In this document: piece after piece, positions 32,101 through 42,336 of the stretch
How positions within the stretch are numbered: the first letter of the stretch is position 1
How the letters are laid out: every line of letters begins with the position of its first letter
From: Tubiluchus corallicola
Lineage: Eukaryota > Priapulida > Priapulimorpha > Priapulimorphida > Tubiluchidae
Reading direction: 5' to 3'
Assembly (NCBI GenBank): GCA_030141605.1
Contig: JAQGDQ010000537.1
Location: 42,501 to 106,500, forward strand
DNA: 64,000 nt
Made by a program: the position numbers and the translations under genes
Notes under the pieces: model-generated
What the model saw: only the letters and a program-made list of their open reading frames with translations
What the model was told of the DNA's origin: nothing
Databases searched by the model: none

Positions 32101-35100
32101 CTACGCCCGATCGTAAAGATCTACGATGAGGCCAGGGAGTTGTGTTTGAGTATTTCTCATTCTTTTGCTGCAAGTCGCTCTGCTATATCAGTTAGAATGA
32201 CTTTCTGACTTTATCTGTTATTTATATAAGATTTTTAATACTTTAGAAAGCGTTTGGAAGCCGAGACAAGTGACAGCAATTATCAACAGCCGTGGAAAAA
32301 CAAAGAAAAGCATCGGGAAATGAAACAGTACCTAGCAGAGAAATTAGCAGGATCTCAAACCATTCCAGCTTTGCATAAAACTTTTGAGGAAAAGACCAAA
32401 AGGAACAAGTATGTATTATTAAAGGAAAACTGGACGATTGATTAGACTCAATTTCATTTTAATTTACTGTCCAAAATATACATTTTCTTGCCTATAAAAG
32501 TTAGTAATTGTTCCTTATATTTGAATAATTGGCTTGGAAAGTTAATTAGGGCAACTGAACACAGCTATCACAAACTAATCACAATTTGTGCAATGGTAGG
32601 CATCTTGCCTGTGCATCAAGGATGTTTTTATAAGCAAAGATTGCTATCAGATGCTGTGTGATGTCACTTAAACGTCGCACTGATGTCACCACAGACGAAC
32701 ACTGCAGTTCATGATCATGCTTATCACGGTGCTGCGCCTATTTGTCGGCCACATGAATGTAACAAAAAGGCACCGCTGCCAGTTTTGGTGGATTCACTGA
32801 ACCGCACGTAGCTTTGAAAGTTTAACTAAACTTAGCTATCCAATGTAATTATTGTTTATTCTAAATTTTGATTTAAAAAAAGCTGTTGTAGTGTACATTA
32901 TTAGTAGTTTTCATTATTTTAGAGCATACTTTATTTTGAACTAATGTCTACACAGTCATCCGGTTTTCCTTTAACCAATGCAACAACAAGCTTTGCTGTT
33001 GTCAGACTACCATTTTCAACAACCCATAAGTCAAATAAAATTGAAAAATCAATTAAATTTTGGAGTTTTTACTACCTAGATATCACAGAAATGGATTTCT
33101 GAATGATTTTTAGTCACTGTAATTGTGATTGAAACGTAGAATAATTCAAACTTCATGACTTATGCTTGCTAATGTATTAGTGCATTGATTTGGAGTGGTC
33201 TTGTAGTACAGTGCTAGATCTCCAGTCCTTGTATCACGGTTGGCTACTAGCCTACACTTGCTACTGGTAGAAATTTCAACTCATCTCAGTGGAGAGAAAG
33301 TTCGGCAAAGCATAAATTTGTTGTCTTCAGTACAGTGATAGTTAAAGTAAACCCGGACCCAATCTTAAACTGTAGGTCAAAACAATCTACTCTTCAAAAC
33401 ATTGAAAGGAAACATACTATTTTTTTCAAAAATAACTTACGTGAAAGAATTATTGCCACACAACTACAAATTTCACGTTCGCGCCACTAGTTCTTCGCTG
33501 TCACATGCATTTCGCCATTCACTAGCTTGATGCGCACTAGCGGCTGCATTTCGGAAACGCATTGCACCAAAAATAGGTGCTGTATCTCTCAGTTAGTTCA
33601 GATGTGTTAGTTTGTGACGAAAACTACACACGTTCCACAGCTCATGCGTGAGTACAGTGGTAAATTTAAAATTTGAGTTTTTATCTTAAAACTTGCCTAG
33701 GTTTTGTACAACACACTGAATATCTTACAGTAGCACCATACTTCCATTTTCGCTTTTGCAAATGCGTGCAACAGGCTCGTGCAATATTTTTGCTGTTGAA
33801 AATTATGTTAGTCTGTGATGTCATCATTAGTTGGGTTCTCCCACAGTTAATTAAGTTTTCAATCTATTATTTAATTATCAGAAATGCTTCTGCGGTATTA
33901 ATTGAGTTAAAATGTATACTTTTTATCGGACTTGAAAATGGGGTAGCATATAAAAAATGATTCTGTCTTCTTTTAAGTGGGAAGACCACATTGAAAAGGT
34001 TACTGATAAGGCATATAAGCGAATTTTCATGGTCTATGTACTAAAAAGATGTGGAGCTTCTACATCAGACCTAGTTCGCGTCTATACAACTTTAAATAAA
34101 GTACAGACGTTAAACTCAGTGAAATTTATATAAGTTGGCATTAGCTTGCTCAAAAGTGCCACTTTTATCTACTGTTTTCACCAGTACCATTTACATTTTG
34201 AAATTCTGAGAGCATTTTTATTTATTAAGTTAATGTGGCACATCTTTTTATAGTGTTGACTTGATGTGTCTTCATGTGCTGATGATTTATAACTTTGTAT
34301 TTTGACATATTATTCTGTATGTATGCGTACACAGTGGCATTGTATATAAGAAATGTAAGTCTGATTGTGCTACTGTAAGATTCTGGTGTTTTCTGTGTTA
34401 TTTCAACTTTTGTTTTTTCTAGGGAATCTGAGTCAGCGCTTCTGAAAGAATATCAGAAACATTTAGAAGAAATGATGGAAAGAGTGCAAAGCAAACCTTT
34501 ACTGGTTGAGAGGCAAGCTCAGGTAATGTTAATTCAGTACGATTACTGCTTGGTTCGTTCCTTGCTAAAAAACCTCAACATTCACTTTCATACAGTCACT
34601 TGCGACAAGACCTAAATCTTAATTTAAACACCATAATTGGTTTTCTGTTCAGAGGTCATGGTTTTCACAACACAATGGCTGTTTTTCAACAGCAATTCAT
34701 TGTACTTTATCTTGCCTGGCATTATAATGGGGTTGATTTATTGTGTAAAATTGACTTTTGGCACAGCGGATAAGTTGGCGGATGGAGTTAGGCGAGGTTG
34801 GCGGTATTCCGTATATTCAATATATTATGGAAATTGTGGCAGGGCAAAAGTTGACTCTATGGTGAGGCTTATAACGGGGAGCAGTATAACAAGGTTCGGC
34901 TGTACATTGAGTCTGGTTTTAGATGAAAACTTCAGTACTTTGCTCAGTGAAGGTCATTTCATACATTATGCCTCTTTTCTAGTAGCACTCATTTGTCTGC
35001 TGCTCTTGTAGTCCTACCTGGATGTTTCCAGATGTAGAGAAGCTGCAGATGAAATGAAGTTTTCCACTCCAGGATCTTATCTAGACATCTTTTATTCTCT

Positions 35101-35446
35101 AATAACTTTGATTCCCTCTTTTCAGCTGTCGGCTAAGAAAGCCGCAGAGAAACGCTTTGCAGAGACGTTGCGCAATGCAGGAGTTCCGGAAATTGTCATT
35201 CAACAGCACTCCTTCTCTTCGACTCCGACGACGCACAAGAGCACTACAGACGAAGGGTTACTCGCATCAAGAGAAGAAGCCAATTCAGATGAAGATACAA
35301 TGCTAAGAGCAAAACATGTAAGCTATGTTAGCGATTACGATGATGATGTTGATGATGTTCGTGATGACAAGGAAGCTGATGAAAGCATTGGCAACGATGA
35401 CTACAGTACCGACGAAACAGATACTGAGGATTCCACAAGTGACTGA
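29150..35446 (+). CDS. FAM161A: FAM161 family ciliary/centrosomal protein
   Basis: Four exons join in frame: 29150-30885, 32247-32408, 34423-34522 and 35126-35446, giving about 772 residues against roughly 660-716 in human FAM161A. The frame is open back to an ATG at 29105; 29150 (MAAASSDHYC) is preferred for its context but is not proven. The UPF0564 region covers about residues 285-600, with KPFKMSIREE near 288, FRARPPPAHIYIPLY near 329, KPFSFMQREQEKKRTKSLDN near 369 and the basic coiled-coil KRLEAETSD / EKHREMKQYLAEKL in exons 1-2. The C-terminus is acidic (DDDVDDVRDDKEADES). Known FAM161A binds microtubules at the connecting cilium and basal bodies. Intron 1 has a GC donor (AG|GCAAGT), because the nearby GT donor would put a stop in exon 2. 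The intron contains a GC-rich island (31760-32200). Confidence 0.88.
31760..32200. other. GC-rich island of unknown nature in FAM161A intron 1
   Basis: Roughly 300-400 bp clearly richer in G+C than its surroundings, with blocks such as acgccgctggccggtaag, gggacgcggcccttcgccgc and aaggggtataaagccccaga. Open frames exist on both strands (up to 117 codons), as expected from base composition. No domain or tRNA fold is recognised. It could be the end of a transposon from a GC-rich family, a structured RNA or an old insertion. Confidence 0.45.
33341..33975 (+). repeat. Family B repeat, copy 6
   Basis: Begins gttaaagtaaacccggaccc and runs through aaactgtaggtcaaaacaat to ttgaaaatggggtagcatat. It lies in FAM161A intron 2. 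The 95-codon ORF at 33673-33960 is the same spurious frame as in the copies at 9922 and 23007. Confidence 0.75.
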
Positions 35447-35837
35447 TAATGCTACTGTGTAAAATTGAATTTCAATCGAATGTGGCTTCACAATAACACC
35501 ACAAGTGAGCAACTGATTATTTATCATAGGAAGCCAAGTCTTCAATCTAATGTATATGCATGTAGTTTTCAATTGATCAACTGCAGCGTAATTATTATAA
35601 CCTGATGTAATCATGATACTGCATTAAATTTTTTTACTATGACAACTTCATTCTTGGCTTTTATAAAAGACCAGTACTGGTCTTCTTTTGATGTGAATTT
35701 TCATGTAAATGTGTGTATAAGTTAGAAAATAGATGCTAGAGGTCAGTCTATTAAAACGATTTGATTGTCGTGTAGTAACCATGATTTTATATTTAGCAAC
35801 GGTGATGAATTCCTTGCAGAGTAAGAATTTCCTTTTC

Positions 35838-36484
35838 CCCTTTGTTAAAGGAAGACAGGATGATTTTTCATATACTACCGAATTTTCAAGTCCGATAAAA
35901 AGTAAACATTTTAACGCAATGTTTATTACAAAAGCAGTTTTGATACTCAAATAATAGATTAAAAACTTAATTAATGGCAGGCTAGCCCAACTATTGATGA
36001 CCCCCATCACAAACTAACATAATTTTCAATGGCAAAAATATTCCACGAGCGTGTTGCATGTGTATGTGAAAGCGAAAATTGAAGTACGGTGCTACTATAA
36101 GCTATTCAGTGTGTTGTACTAAAACTAGGCAAGTTTTAAGACAAAAATTCAAATTTAAAATTTACCGCTGTGCTCACGCATGAGCTGTCAAACGTGTGTA
36201 GTTCGTCACAAAGTAACACATCTAAATTTAGTGGTACAGCACCTGTTTTTTGTGCAATGTGTTAGCAAAATGCAGGCGCCAGTGTCCGTCTAACTAGCGA
36301 ATGGCAAAATGAGTGCAACAGTGAAGAACTAGTGAAATTGTGTTTGTGTGGTAATAATTCTTTCACTCAAGTCATTTTTGAAAAAATAGTATGTGTCCTT
36401 TCAGTATTTTAAAGAGTAGCTTGTTTTGACCTACAGTTTAACTTTGGGTCCGGTTTTGCTTTAACTGTGTTTTACTTCTTATGG
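35838..36484 (-). repeat. Family B repeat, copy 7 (reverse orientation)
   Basis: Reverse complement of copy 5, from gacaggatgatttttcatat to gttttacttcttatggtg. It starts about 390 bp after the FAM161A stop, so the FAM161A 3'UTR may end before or within it. Confidence 0.75.
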
Positions 36485-36999
36485 TGTAATTTTGATGTAC
36501 ATGAATTGGCTAGTTAAGCTAAAACTGTTTGTACATTTTATGCTTTTAGTGAAACCTTCAACGTTCACTTCAACGTTTATGAAAATAAAAGTTTCTTAAA
36601 TTAGCCAAAGTTCATTTTTTTAATTCAATTTCATTAATATAATTTTTGAAATGAGAATTTTTGTCTAGTAAAACTTTTGTTACTATCTTTCATTTTGTGG
36701 TACATTTATTATAAAAAAACTGACCAAAATAAAATACGTCAAATCTGTTATATGAAATGTTCTGTGCTTGATTAATTATCGTCGTCAAAAGCAGAAGTAA
36801 TCAAATTTTAAATGATGGTATTTGATGTTTCATTTGAAGTTGTTACTTAAAATTATTTTTTGCTTTTTATTGAAAATTGGATGTTGAAAACATATTGTTA
36901 AAAACGATAAAGTTAAAAATGTAGAAGAGACAAGCTTCTTTTTCTGATTGTAACAGCTAATGGGATCACATAATGCAAGAAAACTACCCTCAGTGCACT
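36485..36999. other. Spacer without recognised feature
   Basis: AT-rich sequence with an AATAAA near 36586. No exon, hairpin or repeat recognised. Confidence 0.4.
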
Positions 37000-37740
37000 A
37001 ATTTCTTTAGGACCGCACCATTCAAAATAGATCTTATAAGAGCTATGACCTTTCTGCTACTGTATGAGCACAGACATAACTAAACGATTACAAATTCGGC
37101 ACTGTTCTATTCAGGAGAATATTGGCTATCCAATCGTGCTATTTGTTTAATTGGATAAATGATTTAGTTGAATAAAATTAAGAAAAACACTCCCTTTTCC
37201 AGCACTCCAACTTATCCTATTAAGTAGCTTGGTCTGGTGCACACTTGCATGATTGTACACACTATTTTATTGATTGCCTGCTTGGTACAGCCTAAGCTGT
37301 GCAATGTTCTGCTGCTGTTCCAGGAAAAACCAACTGTCCTTGGCAAATTAAGGTCGTTTCATCTGGTAACAGGAATTTCTCTTTAAAAAAGAGTAGACTT
37401 GAGGCCGAAGTGTATCAGAGCGTTGTGTTTGGATAGTTAAAATTTTCTGCATTAGCCGATTTCAAACGAGTGACACTGTACATTGTTACAGTGCAAACAC
37501 TACGGTTAGTGAAAGCTTTTTTCAATTTATTCGTCAAAAATCGATTTTTAATTTGTCTAATGTAAGGAAATGCATTTCACATACAATTTTGCATGAAAAT
37601 CCATTGTGTGATGAGTAGGAACATACAAGATTATCAAATATAACGTAAACACTGCATAGTGAGAGCAGTTTTTCATGAACCCATGCAAAATGCACCAAAA
37701 GCTTATAGTTCTGAAAAGGTTAAACAATACCACCACTTCC
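37000..37740 (+). repeat. Long dispersed repeat, partner of 45700-46440
   Basis: The reverse complement of 45700-46440 matches in many blocks: gcacagacataact, ttaattggataaa, tttcatgaacccatgcaaaa and cattgttacagtgcaaacac. Divergence is moderate and coding potential absent. Ends are not defined. Confidence 0.65.
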
Positions 37741-38375
37741 AGTAGGCCTGCAATTGCTGGCAGGTGTTTGCGGGGCGCATAAAATATTCATACCAAGTGA
37801 TACAGCAAAAGCCATTTATCATAAATATTTAATGACACGTGTAACAATAATTATTTGACACAGAACAATAGAATGTGAGTCATTACTGGCAATAATGGTA
37901 TAACAACTTGGAGAAAAAACATCCTTGCAGTATGTAACAACTCTGTGATAATCAGCTGTAGCTTCCAAAGTGCCTGGACATTAAATTAATTAATCCATAG
38001 ACTATAGTTACCCAAGTCTGACTCACAGACAGGGGCGTATTAACCAATAGGCTAACTAGGATATAGCCTAGGGCGCCAAAGTGTGAGGGGCGTCACGTTT
38101 TAGAAAAAATTCTTATTCTTTTCGGAAAATGTGCATATTTCATATTCATGTAACTGGCGCATTTTATAACACACCACAGGCAGTTACTAAGCCACGCATT
38201 TATATAAGTGCAACATAACGAGCAAAACTGATACAAGGTATTACACAACGAGCTGAGCAGCCTGCTTTAATATAAAAACTGTGCATTTATATGTAATTAA
38301 TAATGACCACGTCGAAACTAGGTTAATAGTATTTTTAATACAGCACAAGCAACTATTTAATGCGCTCATGACATT

Positions 38376-39836
38376 CCTTACCTTAGACCTTAGTCCTTCC
38401 TGCGCATTGATGCACATTGGGCAGACAGCATTTTCCACTGAGTTCTATCGGCGGCTTCGTTCTCTACGTTTTCCCAACGTATGTTGACAGCTCGAAGGTC
38501 TTCTTTGAAGGATCTGCGCCACGTTGTTTTTGGCCGACCTCTTTTTCGTTTCCCACCAGGTGGTTCCCACTGTACTGCTGTTTTGGCGTAACGACTTTCT
38601 GATAGACGGAGAATATGTCCAGCCAGTTTCATTCTTCTCTCTGTAACTATATCTTGTAACCGCAATGACTGCGCTCGTTGAAGAACTTCTACATTGGTGA
38701 CATGGTCGCGGTAGGAGATTTTTAGTATCTTTCGAAGGCATTTTTGGTGGAAGACGTTCAGTTTCTTTGATAACTCCGCTGTGACTTTCCAGGTTTCGCT
38801 GGCATAGAGAGCCGTTGGCAGCACAATGGCGTTGTACAGACGAAGTTTGATTTTCATGTCAATTTTCTTGCTTGTCCAGATTTTTCCCATCTTCCTAAAT
38901 ACTGCTGTTGCTTTGCCGATTCTCCCCCTGATGTCATTTTCTGTACCTCCATTACAGGTCATCACACTGCCCAGATATGAAAAACTGGTAACGTTCTTAA
39001 CCATTTGGCCTCCCACTGTTATATGTACATCATTCTGTTGGTTTGTCCACACTTTCAAAACTTTGGTCTTTTCTTGACTAATTCTCAATCCAATTTTTCC
39101 TGCTACTTCTTCCATACTTGTGGTCAGTTGTTGCAGGCTTTCTTTTGATGTTTCCAGAAGAGCTATATCGTCAGCAAAGTCCAGATCTGCCAATCGTTGT
39201 TGTTGTTTCCATTGCATTCCTAGATCTTTACCATCAACCGCCTTCTTCATGATGAAATCAATCGTCAGTAGGAACAGGAATGGCGACATAATGCAACCCT
39301 GCTTAACTCCAGTTTCGATGGTGAAATACTCGGTGTTTCCCTCTTGTGTTCTTATACAACAGCCGCTGTTTTGGTAAAAGTTCTGGATGGTTGAAATGAA
39401 TTTCTGTGGGATACCATACAGAGAAGCAATTTTCCATAGAGACTGCCTGTGAACAGAGTCAAAAGCCTTCTTGAAATCAATAAAATTGATTAATAAGGGC
39501 TGTTGGAATTCCATACATTGCTCAATGATGTTTCTGAGAGTGAATATCTGTTCACAGCATGATCTTCCTTTTCTAAATCCAGCTTGTTGTTCTCTTAGTC
39601 TTATATCAACAGCATCTCTCAACCGATCTAGCAGCACTATACTCAGGACTTTTCCAGGTATTGACATCAGAGTTATTCCTCTCCAATTATTGCAATCTGT
39701 CAGGTTCCCTTTTTTAGGCAACTTCACGATGACTCCATTTCTCCAATCTTCGGGGACCTTTTGTTGTTCCCAGCAGCTGTTCAGGAGCTTTGTCATTGAT
39801 CGTGCTATCCCTTTATTACCGTGTTTCAGGAGCTCA
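38376..39836 (-). mobile_element. 5'-truncated non-LTR retrotransposon (LINE) with 12-bp target duplication
   Basis: The insertion is bounded by gctcatgacatt at 38364-38375 and 39837-39848. The minus-strand 3' end is a short repeat tail, ctaaggtctaaggtaagg, rather than poly(A). The element lacks its 5' part (endonuclease, N-terminus) and carries one long open reading frame. Confidence 0.9.
38390..39796 (-). CDS. LINE reverse transcriptase, 5'-truncated but open
   Basis: 468 codons without a stop. Reverse transcriptase blocks in order: NWRGITLMSIPGKVLS (about residue 37), QAGFRKGRSCCEQI, FIDFKKAFDSVHRQSLWKI, GVKQGCIMSPFLFLLTIDFI, LDFADDIALL (catalytic FADD) and FSYLGSVMT. A C-terminal tail with RMKLAGHILRLSESRY and KRKRGRPKTTWRR, typical of several non-LTR clades (RTE/Proto2-like), follows. 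The endonuclease domain is missing because the copy is 5'-truncated, so it cannot mobilise itself. The open frame implies a young insertion. The annotated start (M at 39796) is only the first methionine; the frame is open to the truncation point at 39836. The clade is not settled. Confidence 0.92.
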   Translation of the reverse strand: MTKLLNSCWEQQKVPEDWRNGVIVKLPKKGNLTDCNNWRGITLMSIPGKVLSIVLLDRLRDAVDIRLREQQAGFRKGRSCCEQIFTLRNIIEQCMEFQQPLLINFIDFKKAFDSVHRQSLWKIASLYGIPQKFISTIQNFYQNSGCCIRTQEGNTEYFTIETGVKQGCIMSPFLFLLTIDFIMKKAVDGKDLGMQWKQQQRLADLDFADDIALLETSKESLQQLTTSMEEVAGKIGLRISQEKTKVLKVWTNQQNDVHITVGGQMVKNVTSFSYLGSVMTCNGGTENDIRGRIGKATAVFRKMGKIWTSKKIDMKIKLRLYNAIVLPTALYASETWKVTAELSKKLNVFHQKCLRKILKISYRDHVTNVEVLQRAQSLRLQDIVTERRMKLAGHILRLSESRYAKTAVQWEPPGGKRKRGRPKTTWRRSFKEDLRAVNIRWENVENEAADRTQWKMLSAQCASMRRKD

Positions 39837-40029
39837 GCTCATGACATTAGCAACCATAAATTCACAAGAGATGGGCGGGGACAAAACTATCAGCCTAAGG
39901 CGTCAGAAAGTCTTGATACGCCCCTGCCTAAAGATGTTTATGGTACTGCGGAAATTGTGCGAGAGCCAATTGTATTATTAGGAGGTACAAAAACTGTTCT
40001 GTTAATGTTAGGAGAAGACTTTTTGTAGC

Positions 40030-40480
40030 ATTTTGTACACAGTTTCATTGCAACAGTCTCTGGTTAATAATGATAAAGGAAATATTGAAAGAATGCGCAT
40101 TACTTATAATAATGCCATTAGAGGACTCTTTAATCTTCCTAGTCACTGTAGTGCAAGTCAAATGTGTGTTAGCTACAATGTACCAAGTTTTTCCTGCATA
40201 CGTACGAAAGCTGCGTTTAGTCTCAAAAGTAGTCTGTTTTTGAGTCAATATTATTAAGAACTTGCTGTACAATACTGATACAGTTTTTAGTTCAAACATT
40301 TTGAAGACGTGGCAAAGAATTTTATTTACCCATTCTAACTAACTCTTTCCTGCATATAAGCTTACTATGTTTCTGTAAACTAACTCTATGTTTTTACTTG
40401 TGCCTTATTTTTATTGTTCTAAGGACTGTAGGAATAATTTAAATAAATAAATAAATAAGTAATAATAATAATAATAATAA
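40030..40480 (+). pseudogene. 3' end of a CR1/Jockey-type LINE with (AATA)n tail
   Basis: A frame reads RITYNNAIRGLFNLPSHCSA and then SQMCVSYNVPSF, the familiar polymerase C-terminus, and ends at 40257. It is followed by about 180 bp of noncoding sequence and (AATA)n/(AAT)n at 40440-40480, typical of a LINE 3' tail. Confidence 0.7.
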
Positions 40481-40693
40481 ACACAGACAGAAAGGTTTTT
40501 AGTATTATAATAATGAACAACTAAATTTATGAAGCTTGCCACAGCATTGGCAGTGTATGCTGTACCTACAGTATTGATCTGCATGGTAATTATACTTGGG
40601 TAATCTAGTTATGCATTCGTAATATGAAATATGAGAAGGTGCCCAGCATGTGAACAGTTCTTTCACTCTGGGTGTAGGCAAATCACTCCAATG

Positions 40694-41116
40694 CAGGGGT
40701 GTATTAGCCAATAGGGTAACTAGGCTATAGGCTATGGTGCCAAAGTTTGAGGGCGCCACATTTTAGGTGCGCAATTTTAAAAAAATTCTTGTTCTCTTCG
40801 GAAAATGTTTATCCATTCATATTCATGTAAAACAAGCATTGTATAATACACTACAGGCAGTTACTGACACAAGTGCCTCATAATAAACAAGTACAAGGTA
40901 CAACACAACAAACAATTGTACTGACTATTTGTATATAAGCACAGTTCATATACATGTAATTAACAATGACCATGTAAAAAGTAGGTTAATAGTATTACTA
41001 ATACACCACAAGTAATTGTTTAATCTGTTCAGTACATAACCAATCATAAATTCACAATAGAATGGGTGGGGCAGATCTATCAGCCTAGGGCGTCGTGAAG
41101 TGTTCATATGCGCTTG
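40694..41116 (+). mobile_element. hAT-like MITE, uninterrupted relative of 38030-39926
   Basis: Starts caggggtgtattagcc and ends catatgcgcttg. Flanks ctccaatg and ctctaatg agree at 7 of 8 positions, a clear hAT-style 8-bp duplication. Confidence 0.8.
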
Positions 41117-41338
41117 CTCTAATGCACTTATATTGTACGTGTGTATGTCAGTAATAAAATGCATTTCGTGTTGCAATCTATATGCAATTTTATTACAAAT
41201 TCACAGAAAGAAAATTTGAGCTCAACAAAACAAAATCAGATTTCTAAATAATTGTATATACTAATTATAAGTACATCATTAACTATTATAAGTATTACAG
41301 CAGTGTTAAATAACACAGGCAATCTAACAGTAAATGAA

Positions 41339-41793
41339 CAGTGGCGGCTCGTAGCTAAAATTGCTGGGCTGCTGTTTCAGGAAACGAAACAAACATATGC
41401 AATTTTAATGTTGTAATTTGTAATTGTAATTTTAAACAAAAAAAATACGAAAATTTATACATAAACTTGAAAAAATCCTAAACCAAAAAATTATTGCTTA
41501 CGAATAGCATAAACTGCCGCAGGTGAAGAACATGCTGCTACACGGTTTTTAAGCATGTGACAACTGACGACAAACTGTGTGAGTGACAAAACTTTCTCTG
41601 CCTAGTAGCAGACGCTAGCAATGCAGCGTACAGCGTGTGCACAACAACCAAACACACCACTGTGAAGCAAACAGTACTACCCTCAAGTGCTCTGGACTCT
41701 AAGAATTATAGAAAAAAGTGAACGTTATCGATAATATTGAGTGAAAATAGGGGGTGCTGCAGTACCACGGTGCCCATACACAAGCCGCCACTG
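41339..41793 (-). mobile_element. hAT-type MITE (cagtggcggctcgt family), copy 2
   Basis: Ends cagtggcggctcgtag and cacaagccgccactg are inverted. The interior matches 18575-19050 and the other copies. The flanks do not show a clean 8-bp duplication. Confidence 0.8.
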
Positions 41794-41799
41794 AGGAAA

Positions 41800-42336
41800 T
41801 GCGAGTTCTAATGACGATTAACGAATTGGTAAAAAATATTTGTCATTTTGTGCCAATTACTGCACTCTTTTTAATTCACAAAATTTCATTTTACACATAA
41901 ACAATCCACATGGCAATTTAGCATAGCTTGCACCTATATACACATTACATGAGTGAACTTTAAGAGAGGGTATGTGAAATCTAGTGCTCCAAGATTCGGA
42001 TTACACATTGCACAAGAAGGCTATCAGAAAATCTGGTAAAAACTAAATTTATCCCAAATCTAGTTAACTATGTGCAACTAGAAAACTGTCACATAAAATT
42101 GTTTTTGCAAGCTTTTAAAGCTGCGATGAACTGTAATCATGAAATAGATTTAAAAATTTATGAAAACATTAAAATGATGTAATCAATGGGGAAACATCAC
42201 TAGTGTCCGCTGTTCAGCAAACCAACTTTTCTGATTTAAGTAAAAGTAGGTTGTTAAACCTAGTAAAATCACACTTGATTTCAATATCCTTGCATTTGCA
42301 ACAATGAATTTCTCTATGTTCTGATCACATTCCGTA
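41800..42336. other. Sequence 3' of COA4
   Basis: No gene recognised. It probably includes the COA4 3'UTR, but no canonical poly(A) signal stands out near the stop. Confidence 0.4.

Larger units (their letters stand above)
38030..39926 (+). mobile_element. hAT-like MITE split by a LINE insertion
   Basis: Ends caggggcgtattaacc and gatacgcccctg are inverted. Flanks ctcacaga and cctaaaga agree at 6 of 8 positions. The uninterrupted relative at 40694-41116 shows that the region 38376-39836 is an insertion. Confidence 0.75.

Noticed and set aside
31721-32208. Several 95-117 codon ORFs on both strands
   Set aside because: Expected from high GC and few stops in the island; none joins FAM161A exons in phase.
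38417-40028. Plus-strand ORFs (up to 185 codons) opposite the LINE
   Set aside because: Shadow frames of the minus-strand reverse transcriptase and MITE DNA.
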